A stretch of DNA of 64,000 nucleotides, from the NCBI RefSeq assembly GCF_024220585.1, contig NZ_JAMXKF010000009.1, positions 62,001-126,000 of the forward strand, written 5' to 3'. The stretch's first letter is position 1. The number at the start of each line of letters is the position of its first letter. The position numbers and the translations under genes are program-made. This document shows, piece after piece, positions 34,713 to 42,529 of the stretch. The notes below the pieces were generated by a model. That model did no database searches. It saw only the letters and a program-made list of their open reading frames with translations, and was not told where the DNA came from. The stretch comes from Dyadobacter diqingensis (GTDB lineage Bacteria > Bacteroidota > Bacteroidia > Cytophagales > Spirosomataceae).

Positions 34713-34738
34713 AATATACCTGTTAATCAAAATATACG

Positions 34739-34978
34739 ATGAGAAAAATTCTTTTTGCATTACCGCTGACATTACTTCTGGCCTGTTCGGGCAATCAGGA
34801 AAAAACCAAAGAAGCCACGGAAGTTTCTACGACTACGGCTGAGGCTAAAAAATTTGCCTGCCCTATGCAGTGCGAAGGTGAGAAAACGTACGCACAAGCC
34901 GGGAAATGCCCTGTTTGCAAAATGGATTTACAAGAAATTGCATTGGCCGAAACGGATTCAACCGGTCATGAACATTAA
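34739..34978 (+). CDS. Small lipoprotein with heavy-metal-binding domain
   Basis: A 79-residue lipoprotein: signal to LLLACS (Cys16), a Thr/Glu/Lys linker, then a compact four-cysteine motif (Cys41-Pro-Met-x-Cys45 and Cys57-Pro-x-Cys60 in GKCPVCKMDL). This corresponds to the heavy-metal-binding domain (PF19335 type) found at the front of copper efflux adaptors. Alone, it probably buffers or hands on copper in the periplasm. It lies 26 bp after the AraC/HMA gene. Confidence 0.88.
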   Translation: MRKILFALPLTLLLACSGNQEKTKEATEVSTTTAEAKKFACPMQCEGEKTYAQAGKCPVCKMDLQEIALAETDSTGHEH

Positions 34979-35009
34979 TTATTTATTCAACATCAATCAA
35001 AACACAATC

Positions 35010-35354
35010 ATGAAAAAGACATTTTTTTTACTCGTAGCGGCCCTGTTTCTAGCGGTGAACTTTGCAAATGCTGATGGCAAAGACAAAGAAGTAAAGTTTA
35101 AAACTTCTGCAATTTGTGAAATGTGCAAAGCACGTATCGAACGTAATCTGGGCCTTTCAAAAGGTGTGAAAGAGTCAAACCTGGATTTGAACGATAAGGT
35201 GGTAACGGTTAAATACAATCCGGATAAAACGACGGAGGCTGCCATAAAAGCGACCATCAACAACACAGGATACGACGCCGATTTGTCGCCTGCAAATCAA
35301 AAAGCACACGACAAATTACCAAGCTGCTGCCGGAAAACAGCTGCGGCACATTGA
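35010..35354 (+). CDS. Exported HMA-domain protein
   Basis: Start chosen at ATG 35010 because it gives a clean signal peptide (MKKTFFLLVAALFLAVNFAN-A); an open frame further upstream overlaps the lipoprotein gene and reads as shadow. The mature part of the 114-residue protein is one HMA domain with Cys36-Glu-Met-Cys39 (TSAICEMCKARIE). A tail with Cys106-Cys107 (PSCCRK) follows. It is a periplasmic metal-binding partner, 31 bp after the lipoprotein gene and 18 bp before the next gene. Confidence 0.9.
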   Translation: MKKTFFLLVAALFLAVNFANADGKDKEVKFKTSAICEMCKARIERNLGLSKGVKESNLDLNDKVVTVKYNPDKTTEAAIKATINNTGYDADLSPANQKAHDKLPSCCRKTAAAH

Positions 35355-35372
35355 TAACCAAATCCTGAATTT

Positions 35373-36752
35373 ATGAAAAGGAAACCGCTTATTTTATTGT
35401 TTTCCGGGAGCCTGTTTCTTTTTTCGGTTTCTGCGTCCGGTCAGCATGAACATATGGCCATGCCGGCCGGAAAAGATTCTACAAAAGCTGAAATGCATAA
35501 TCATAATATGCCTATGCAGAAACCGGATTCCATGGCTGCTATGAAAATGCATATGACACACGCTTTCTCGCTGAGTCTTCCGATGAACAGAAATGGCTCG
35601 GGGACGGGCTGGCAGCCAGACGCCACACCGATGTATGCGTACATGAAACATGGGGGCAAGTGGAATTACATGCTGCATGGAAGTCTGTACCTGCGCTATA
35701 CGAGTCAGAATTTTAACAATGACGGAAAAAGAGGCTCCTCTGCCAAAGTCAGTGTTCCCAATTATGTAATGGGTATGGCACAACGGCAGGTTGGGAAAAA
35801 CGGCCTATTGACGGTCCGCTCGATGATTTCTCTGGACCGTATTTTTGACGGAGGTTCAGGTTATCCGCTCCTTTTTCAATCCGGTGAAACCTGGAAAGGG
35901 CAGTCTCTGATTGACCGCCAGCACCCGCATGACCTGATTTCTGAACTTGCTGTGGGTTATACACATCGTTTTAGTCCGAAAATCGATGTTTCGGTTTATG
36001 CGGGTTATCCCGGCGAACCGGCACTTGGCCCAACGGCTTTTATGCACCGGATGTCCGCTTTTAATAATCCTGATGCAGTGCTGGGTCATCATTGGCAGGA
36101 CGCAACACATATTACTTTTGGCGTGGTTACTGCCAGCGTGCGTTATGATAAGTTTAAACTGGAAGCATCCGGCTTTACAGGTCGTGAGCCGAATGAAAAC
36201 CGCTTTAATTTCGACAAGCCGAAGTTTGATTCATACAGTTATCGTTTGTCGTTCAATCCTTCTGCAAACTGGGCGATGCAGGTTTCTCATGGTTATATCA
36301 AAAGTCCTGAGACAAACCACCCGGATGAAAATATCAACAGAACCACGGCATCCGTACAGCATAGTAAAACGCTGAACGGCAAAAACAGCTGGATATCAAG
36401 CTCACTGGTTTATGGGCTGAATGATTTTGGTGCAAATCATCGCGAAAATTCTCTCCTGGCAGAGTCCAATGTTCAGCTGGACAAATGGGCATTTTACGGA
36501 AGATATGAGTGGATTCAAAAGAGTGTGGAGGAACTCGGCCTTGGCCACGACGAACCAACCACCAATTATCCTGTCTCTGCTTTTACTTTGGGTATCAACC
36601 GCCAGTTGTTTTCTTTTTCAAATACCCTGGTACAAGCCGGCGTGCAGGCCAGTTTTTATGCTATTGGCAGCCATTTGGAGTCATACTACGGGAAAAATCC
36701 GGTTTCCGGGCAGATATATCTTCGTCTGACGCCCGGGTTTATGCGCATGTAA
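35373..36752 (+). CDS. Outer-membrane beta-barrel protein with His/Met-rich N-terminus
   Basis: A 459-residue protein with a signal peptide ending ASG-Q, then about 40 residues very rich in His and Met (QHEHMAMPAG, MHNHNMPMQK, MKMHMTH). A body of alternating amphipathic strands typical of a 14-18-strand barrel follows, containing a conserved-looking RQHPHDLISELAVGY. The Met/His segment is a plausible low-affinity copper-binding site. I do not recognise a named family with certainty. Its position, last in the metal-gene row with an 18-bp spacing, argues for a role in copper handling at the outer membrane. Confidence 0.8.
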   Translation: MKRKPLILLFSGSLFLFSVSASGQHEHMAMPAGKDSTKAEMHNHNMPMQKPDSMAAMKMHMTHAFSLSLPMNRNGSGTGWQPDATPMYAYMKHGGKWNYMLHGSLYLRYTSQNFNNDGKRGSSAKVSVPNYVMGMAQRQVGKNGLLTVRSMISLDRIFDGGSGYPLLFQSGETWKGQSLIDRQHPHDLISELAVGYTHRFSPKIDVSVYAGYPGEPALGPTAFMHRMSAFNNPDAVLGHHWQDATHITFGVVTASVRYDKFKLEASGFTGREPNENRFNFDKPKFDSYSYRLSFNPSANWAMQVSHGYIKSPETNHPDENINRTTASVQHSKTLNGKNSWISSSLVYGLNDFGANHRENSLLAESNVQLDKWAFYGRYEWIQKSVEELGLGHDEPTTNYPVSAFTLGINRQLFSFSNTLVQAGVQASFYAIGSHLESYYGKNPVSGQIYLRLTPGFMRM

Positions 36753-36880
36753 CTTTGTTTGTACAGGCCGTAAAAGTAATCATCCCCGAAAGTTTTGGAT
36801 ATAATCCGGACAAAACTCAGGGATGGTCCCTCTTCACATTTTCATAACATCACCGAAACATAGACGTAACCTGCTGAATC

Positions 36881-36888
36881 TAGTTTTG
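36881..36888 (+). promoter_or_regulatory. Predicted -7 element for the Oar-like receptor
   Basis: TAGTTTTG matches TAnnTTTG exactly, 31 bp before the ATG. No -33 TTG occurs at the standard distance. The element separates the receptor from the copper cluster transcription unit. Confidence 0.45.
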
Positions 36889-36918
36889 CATCCTTAAATA
36901 ACTACTCATTTCAAGGAT

Positions 36919-39900
36919 ATGAAACTGAAATTTACTATTTGGGCGTTTATGATGTCCTGCTTTTTAGGAACCGCACTGTTAGCCCAGACCAACCAGGCTA
37001 CGATCAGAGGGACGGTTTCTGACGGGACAAAAACACATGTTCCAGGTGCTACGGTGCAGGTGCGTAATGAATCAACAGGATTTACTTCCGCAACGACAAC
37101 AAATGACAAAGGCGAGTACATTATCAAACAACTTCCGTTGGGTAAACCTTATACGATCGTTGTTTCATATATCGGGCACGGCGAACAGAAAAAAACGGGC
37201 TATTCGTTAAATCAGGGTGACCTGGTAACGGTTGATTTTGAAATCAGAGAAACAGCTAATGACCTGGATGAAGTTCGCGTAATGGGTTCAGGACTGAAAA
37301 ATACTGTAACCAACTTTGGTGCTGCTACTTCAATCACGACACGTGATATTGCTAAACTGCCGGTAAACGGGAGGAGCTTTACCTCGTTAATGGATTTGTC
37401 TCCGTTGAGCAAATCAGGAGGAAGCATTTCGGGTCAGCTGGCTTCATCTACCAATTATACTATCGATGGAATGACGGCGAAAAACGCCACATCGGGTGGT
37501 ACTACCAACCGTAACAGTTCCCCGTATGCGATTTCCATGGAAGCAGTTCGTGAATTTAAAGTGGTGACAAACCAGTATGATGTAACCTACGGAAGAAGCG
37601 GTGGAGGTTCTGTAAGTACCGTAACCAAGTCTGGAACAAACACATTGAGCGGAGGTGCTTTCGTATTTGGTCGTACAGACTGGTTGTCGAGCCCATATGA
37701 TATTCGTGGAAACAAACGTAATGTTCCTTTCTCGACTTATCAGTATGGTTTTTCTTTGGGTGGCCCTATTGTCAAGGATAAGGCACATTTCTTCGTAGTA
37801 TGGGATCACCAGGCTGATTCACGTCCTTTGCAAATTGCCGATATCCAGGGTGCAGCAGATGAAAAGCGTTTCAGCGTCACCAAATCATCTCTGGATCGTT
37901 TTGAAAGTATTGCAAGAAGTAAATATGGCGTAGCTAATTCTCCGCAATTCGGTTCTTTTGACAAGAAAGAAAAAACAGAGTCTATTTTCGCCCGCATCGA
38001 CTGGCAGCTTAGCAAAAAGCATTTGCTGACAATCCGTAACAACTTTGGTTTTGACAAAAACAACCAGAGCATTGGCGATAACAGCTCGATCAATACTTAC
38101 GAAACGTATGGTACTTCAAGAGGTTTGGACAACAGCTTGTTGTTTACCCTGCGCTCGGTTGTAAGTCCTCGTTTGATCAACGAAGCCAAATTGCAGCATA
38201 TGTACACGAAGGAAAACAGTATTCCTAATCCACAATTGCCAGGTGCAAATATTCCCCGCGCGATTGTTGAACGTGTAGCTTCGAGCATTGATGGCAAAGA
38301 CGTTTTTACGACGATTCAGTTGGGCGGACAGCGTTACATTCCTGAGCATTTCTACAATAACACGATCCAGTTTACGGATAACATTTATTACAACACCAAC
38401 AACGTAAGTTATACTTTCGGAGCGGATTTGATGTATACCAACATGAATTCTCTTTACGGAAGTGAAATGAACGGACGTTTTTACTTCACAGGTCTTGACA
38501 ATTTTGAGAACCTGAAACCTTACCGTTATGCACGTGAAATTGCATTGAACCCGGATCACAGCGTGAAGCAGAATATCCTGAACACGGGTGTTTACGGACA
38601 GTTGCAAACCAAGCTGTTTACCGGATTTGAACTGATGGCTGGTGTTCGTGTGGATTATGCCAATTACATGAACAGACCAAATTTCAACCAAACGGTATTT
38701 AATGAACTTGGATTGAGAACTGACAACACGATCAGAACTTTCCAGATTCAGCCGCGTGCCAATGTAACCTGGGATTTCAACGAGCAAGGAAAAGATATTT
38801 TACGTTTCGGAGCAGGTGTTTTTGGATCAGATATCAACAACTATGCGATGATCAACAACATGCTGTTTGATGGAACAAAAGTTGCTTCGGTAGATATTCA
38901 GGGTGATAAACTGGTTCCTACGCCTAATTTCCCTGGTTACCGTGCCGATCCTTCAACCGCTCCTGGTGTTGAGTTGCTTAAAGTTCCTGGTGTTTCTAAC
39001 AATGCAACGATCAACATGAACGGTGCGGATGCGAAAGTGCCTACGATTTATAAAGCTAATATCTCTTACAGTCACTTTTTCAATGACCGTTTCAAGGTGG
39101 GTTTAAGCGGATACATGACGCTTGGACGTAATAACTACATGTATGTGGATGCAAACATGGTGGAGCAGCCTTTCTTCCGCTTATCGAACGAAGGCAACCG
39201 TGGCGTATTTGTTCCTGCTGAAAGTATCGCCACTTCAAATGGTTCAACCGACTGGCAAAAAGGTCGTAAATCGACCAATGTAGGCCGCGTACTGGAATTG
39301 AACAGCAAAGGGAAAGTGAATGCATTTGCCGTAGTTGCTGATGCGACCTACCAGTATTTCAAAGACGGAGAAATTACCGTGAGTTATACTTACAATGATG
39401 TTAAGGATAATACATCTTACAACGGAAACGTGGCAAACTCGGCGACTCTGTCGCTGATGGTAAACGATGATCCGCGCGATTTGAGCCGTGTAACATACTC
39501 GGATAACCAGTTCCGCAACAAACTGGTTGTTTACGGAACCTTGCCAACTTTCTACGGTATCAGTGTTGGGGTGCGTTATTCGGGTACGGGCGGAACGAGA
39601 TATTCGCTTGCCGTGGGTGGTAACGTGAATGGTGATTTTGTTAACTCAAATGACCTTGCCTTTATCTTTGATCCAAAAAATGCTGCGGTAACAGAAAAGT
39701 ACCGCACAGGTATTCAGGCTTTGCTTGACAACCCGGAAGTTAACAGCGGCCTGAAAGATTATATCCGTAAAAGTGCTGGTAAAATCGCTGAGAGAAACGG
39801 CGGTATCAATGGTTTCTACGGAACATGGGATTTGAAACTTGCCAAGAAATTCCATATCTACAAATCACAAAGCATCGAGGTTTCTGCTGATATCTTCAAC

Positions 39901-40086
39901 GTGGCCAACTTGCTGAACAAGAAATGGGGAACGCAGGATATTCTTGGAAAACAAAATATCTACTCGCTTAAAAGCTTTGACGCAGCCAGCAAAAACTATA
40001 ACTATGACGTAAGTCCGACAACCGGTATTGTGGTTCCTTCGGGAAACCCTTACCAGATCCAGTTGGGATTGCGTTACGCGTTCTAA
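36919..40086 (+). CDS. Large Oar-like TonB-dependent receptor
   Basis: A 1055-residue outer-membrane protein with signal peptide (to ALLAQ), carboxypeptidase-regulatory-like domain at about 28-110, and a plug at about 120-235 (VNGRSFTSLMDLSPL, TIDGMTAKNATSGGTT, GRSGGGSVSTVTKSG). A long barrel ends in QLGLRYAF. The plug sequence is of the Oar type (named from Myxococcus), not SusC, and no SusD partner follows. Transport of a large or proteinaceous ligand has been proposed for such receptors elsewhere; here the ligand is unknown. It has its own promoter and a strong terminator. Confidence 0.9.
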   Translation: MKLKFTIWAFMMSCFLGTALLAQTNQATIRGTVSDGTKTHVPGATVQVRNESTGFTSATTTNDKGEYIIKQLPLGKPYTIVVSYIGHGEQKKTGYSLNQGDLVTVDFEIRETANDLDEVRVMGSGLKNTVTNFGAATSITTRDIAKLPVNGRSFTSLMDLSPLSKSGGSISGQLASSTNYTIDGMTAKNATSGGTTNRNSSPYAISMEAVREFKVVTNQYDVTYGRSGGGSVSTVTKSGTNTLSGGAFVFGRTDWLSSPYDIRGNKRNVPFSTYQYGFSLGGPIVKDKAHFFVVWDHQADSRPLQIADIQGAADEKRFSVTKSSLDRFESIARSKYGVANSPQFGSFDKKEKTESIFARIDWQLSKKHLLTIRNNFGFDKNNQSIGDNSSINTYETYGTSRGLDNSLLFTLRSVVSPRLINEAKLQHMYTKENSIPNPQLPGANIPRAIVERVASSIDGKDVFTTIQLGGQRYIPEHFYNNTIQFTDNIYYNTNNVSYTFGADLMYTNMNSLYGSEMNGRFYFTGLDNFENLKPYRYAREIALNPDHSVKQNILNTGVYGQLQTKLFTGFELMAGVRVDYANYMNRPNFNQTVFNELGLRTDNTIRTFQIQPRANVTWDFNEQGKDILRFGAGVFGSDINNYAMINNMLFDGTKVASVDIQGDKLVPTPNFPGYRADPSTAPGVELLKVPGVSNNATINMNGADAKVPTIYKANISYSHFFNDRFKVGLSGYMTLGRNNYMYVDANMVEQPFFRLSNEGNRGVFVPAESIATSNGSTDWQKGRKSTNVGRVLELNSKGKVNAFAVVADATYQYFKDGEITVSYTYNDVKDNTSYNGNVANSATLSLMVNDDPRDLSRVTYSDNQFRNKLVVYGTLPTFYGISVGVRYSGTGGTRYSLAVGGNVNGDFVNSNDLAFIFDPKNAAVTEKYRTGIQALLDNPEVNSGLKDYIRKSAGKIAERNGGINGFYGTWDLKLAKKFHIYKSQSIEVSADIFNVANLLNKKWGTQDILGKQNIYSLKSFDAASKNYNYDVSPTTGIVVPSGNPYQIQLGLRYAF

Positions 40087-40119
40087 CACTTTGTTAAACG
40101 CCGAGTAAAGGAGTGGACG

Positions 40120-40158
40120 TTACGCCGGGAGATTTGTTCTCTCGGCGTAATTTTTTTT
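40120..40158 (+). terminator. Intrinsic terminator after the Oar-like receptor
   Basis: A 13-bp stem (TTACGCCGGGAGA at 40120-40132; right arm 40138-40150) with one G-U pair and a 5-base loop, followed by eight T. Confidence 0.92.
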
Positions 40159-40160
40159 GT

Positions 40161-40390
40161 TTAAACGCAGAGGTAGGGGAGTTTTTTCGCGGAGTGCCAC
40201 GGAGGGATTTGTTTTTTGCGTAACCTTTTTCTTAAACGCAGAGTCAGATGAGTTTTTCGCAGTGTACGCTGAGTCTTATTTTTGATAATTGATAACTCCC
40301 AAAACTCTGCGAAAAAACTCCGTTTCCTCTGCGTTTAAAATATCAGATATTGGTACTTCGGGTAAAACACCCCCTTCCTCTGCGTTTAAA
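40161..40390. repeat. Cluster of inverted AAACGCAGAG-type intergenic repeats
   Basis: The 30-base segment at 40161-40190 (starting TTAAACGCAGAGG) matches the reverse complement of 40309-40338 at 27 of 30 positions. Extra partial copies lie at 40232-40260 (direct) and 40374-40390 (inverted). This fills the 345-bp gap before the methyltransferase gene. It is a low-complexity dispersed repeat type common in related genomes, with no coding potential seen. Confidence 0.75.
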
Positions 40391-40400
40391 TAAATTAATC

Positions 40401-40408
40401 TATTTTTG
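40401..40408 (+). promoter_or_regulatory. Predicted -7 element for the methyltransferase gene
   Basis: TATTTTTG is an exact TAnnTTTG match 24 bp before the TTG start, implying a very short leader. Confidence 0.45.
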
Positions 40409-40431
40409 CAGAAATTAAAATTCATAACACA

Positions 40432-41175
40432 TTGGCCTGGTATCATACATATTTTGAAGGTTTGCCGCAGAAGGCATGGAAGTTAAATCAGGACGAAGAG
40501 TATACGGAATACGAGGTCGATTTTTTGCGCGATACGTTGGATTTAAAGGAGGGGAGCAGCGTGCTGGATGTGATGGCTGGTTACGGTCGCCATGCGTTGC
40601 CTCTGGCGGATCTGGGCATCGCCATGACCTGTATCGATCTTTCGAAGGAATATTGTGACGAGCTGGAAAAAATCAGCAGACAGGAGAACTTACCGGTAAA
40701 CGTTATTTGCGAGGATATTCTGGCAGCATCCTTTAAAGAGAAATCTTTTGACGCGGCCTATTGTGTTGGCAATAGTTTCAGCTTTTTTCCCCGTGAAGAC
40801 ATGCAGAAATTTCTGCAAAAAATCTCCGATCTGCTTGTAACGGGAGGGCAGTTCGCGATCCACACCGAAAATCTTGCGGAAAGTATTTTTCCAAATTTCC
40901 AGATTAGAAACTGGATGCCTGTAGCAGGTGATATTACCTACCTTGCCCAAAATGAATACCACCCCGAAGAAGGTTTTATCGAAGCCGAGCAGACATTTAT
41001 TTCAGGGGCTGAGAAAGTGACACATACCGTTCGCCAGCATATTTACACACTGGGCGAACTGAGTTTTATGTTCCGGGCGGCTGGCTTAAAAGTGATTGGC
41101 GCTTTCGGAAATCTGGAAGCTGATCCGTTTATGCTTGGCGACGAACAGCTTTATCTGATTGCCCGAAAAGTATAG
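40432..41175 (+). CDS. Class I SAM-dependent methyltransferase
   Basis: A 247-residue methyltransferase with motif I VLDVMAGYGRHALPLA (about residue 44), an acidic post-I (TCIDLSKEYC) and motif II/III DAAYCVGNSFSFF. The start is TTG at 40432, giving (M)AWYHTYFEGL; no in-frame ATG lies upstream, and the WY..YF start is typical of this group. The substrate is unknown. It is convergent with the downstream YeeE gene with no gap. Confidence 0.85.
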   Translation: MAWYHTYFEGLPQKAWKLNQDEEYTEYEVDFLRDTLDLKEGSSVLDVMAGYGRHALPLADLGIAMTCIDLSKEYCDELEKISRQENLPVNVICEDILAASFKEKSFDAAYCVGNSFSFFPREDMQKFLQKISDLLVTGGQFAIHTENLAESIFPNFQIRNWMPVAGDITYLAQNEYHPEEGFIEAEQTFISGAEKVTHTVRQHIYTLGELSFMFRAAGLKVIGAFGNLEADPFMLGDEQLYLIARKV

Positions 41176-41688
41176 TCAGTGCGGTAGTTTGGAACGAAGC
41201 AGGCCATAAGTCCAGGTTCCTGCGATTGCACTGAGAAGGGTGATGATAACGACTAAAAAACCACTTCCAATCTGTGCAAACAACGGTCCCGGACATGCGC
41301 CGGTGATAGCCCAGCCGAGTCCAAACATAAATCCGCCGTAGATTTGTCCCTTGTTAAATTGTTTTGGCGGGATACTTACCATCTCCCCGCCAATTGTTTT
41401 GATGTTAAATCGTTTGATGATTTGCAGCGAAATCAGGCCGACGACAACGGCCGAACCGATAACGCCATACATATGGAAGGAATCGAAACGGAACATTTCC
41501 TGAATTCGGAACCAGGAGACAATTTCAGCTTTTACAAAAACGATCCCGAAAAAAATACCGACGATCAGATATTTCAAATTACCGGCAAAACCTTCGCTTT
41601 GTGTCTGTTGGTTGGTACCGTCGTAGCTATCCTGTTCTTTATCGAAAAGCGCAATTCCTTCGGTTGAATTACTTTTAATGCCAGCCAT
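41176..41688 (-). CDS. YeeE/YedE-family half transporter, second unit
   Basis: A 170-residue integral membrane protein with four predicted helices and the signature Cys in GWAITGACPGPLFAQIGSG (about residues 120-138), as in the TsuA/YeeE thiosulfate-uptake family, here split into two half-size proteins. The 33 bp to the upstream half gene suggests the halves are co-translated and assemble together. It probably moves thiosulfate or another sulfur compound. It is the last gene of the sulfur module. Confidence 0.86.
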   Translation of the reverse strand: MAGIKSNSTEGIALFDKEQDSYDGTNQQTQSEGFAGNLKYLIVGIFFGIVFVKAEIVSWFRIQEMFRFDSFHMYGVIGSAVVVGLISLQIIKRFNIKTIGGEMVSIPPKQFNKGQIYGGFMFGLGWAITGACPGPLFAQIGSGFLVVIITLLSAIAGTWTYGLLRSKLPH

Positions 41689-41721
41689 ATTTTTGATGAT
41701 TTTGTAGTCTTTCGGGAGAAA

Positions 41722-42297
41722 TTAGTTAACCAATTGCAATAACCAGGGCAGTAAGATCCAGGTAGAAAAAAATCCGCCGACCATGAAAAATATCGTGGCG
41801 ATCAGTGACGGCCATTGCAGGTTTGACAGTCCCATGATGGCATGCCCGGATGTGCAGCCACCTGCATAACGGGTGCCGAATCCAACCAGAAATCCTCCCA
41901 AAACGAAAAAGATCAATCCTTTCAGGGTGAATATATTTTCCACCGAAAACAAGTCCGCCGGCATTAACCCTGAAAAATCGGTAATGCCTAATTGTGATAA
42001 ACTGTATTGGGTTGAAGCTGCAACCACCAGTGATTCGGGGTTGGTTAACAGATAAGTGGCGATGAATCCGCCCATTGCAATACCGGCCACAAAGAATAAA
42101 TTCCAGGCCTCCTTACGCCAATCGTATTTGAAAAAGGAAATATTAGCGGGAATCACCGCGGCACAGATATGCCGTAGTGAAGAGGAAATACCAAAGGATT
42201 TGTTTCCTAAAAGAAGTAAAACCGGTACCGTAAACCCGATAATTGGGCCGGCAACATACCAGGGCCAGGGTTTACGAATGAGTTCGAAGAATTCCAT
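41722..42297 (-). CDS. YeeE/YedE-family half transporter, first unit
   Basis: A 191-residue membrane protein with about five helices and the conserved TRYAGGCTSGHAIMGLSNL segment, whose Cys is the counterpart of the GACPGP Cys in the partner. In full-length YeeE such cysteines line the thiosulfate path. Together with the following gene it makes a complete transporter. A structured intergenic repeat separates it from the MBL-rhodanese gene upstream, so it may have its own transcript. Confidence 0.87.
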   Translation of the reverse strand: MEFFELIRKPWPWYVAGPIIGFTVPVLLLLGNKSFGISSSLRHICAAVIPANISFFKYDWRKEAWNLFFVAGIAMGGFIATYLLTNPESLVVAASTQYSLSQLGITDFSGLMPADLFSVENIFTLKGLIFFVLGGFLVGFGTRYAGGCTSGHAIMGLSNLQWPSLIATIFFMVGGFFSTWILLPWLLQLVN

Positions 42298-42363
42298 ATC
42301 AGGTTGTAAGTAAGTTATTGAATTGATCCCACTGTATTATTGATGAATTCTATGGTAACAGGA

Positions 42364-42378
42364 GGCTCCGATGGAGCC
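42364..42378. repeat. Short GGCTCC/GGAGCC hairpin
   Basis: GGCTCC (42364-42369) and GGAGCC (42373-42378) form a perfect 6-bp stem with a GAT loop just left of the larger repeat element. Confidence 0.6.
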
Positions 42379-42403
42379 GGGTGTTTTAATAATTTACTTT
42401 TTT

Positions 42404-42506
42404 CTATAAACAGGGAGCTCTGATCGAGCTGATTGTTGTTAATGAGATTAATCTGATCAACCCGTTTTCTGTATATTTCAGCCCGATCAGGGCGTCCTGT
42501 TTATAG
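42404..42506. repeat. Structured intergenic repeat with outer stem and two inner hairpins
   Basis: Outer arms CTATAAACAGG (42404-42414) and CCTGTTTATAG (42496-42506) enclose hairpins AGCTC/GAGCT (42416-42430) and GCCC/GGGC (42481-42493). The layout matches that of 14985-15124, and both contain AGGGCGTCCT near the right side or left arm. It lies in the 232-bp gap between the YeeE genes and the MBL gene; no ORF is inside. Confidence 0.7.
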
Positions 42507-42529
42507 CATAACAAGCTCGTTAAATATAA

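Noticed and set aside
38116..38787. A 223-codon minus-strand frame inside the Oar-like receptor
   Set aside because: It lies within a clear TonB receptor and has shadow-like Val/Ile/Arg composition, no start context and no recognised domain.
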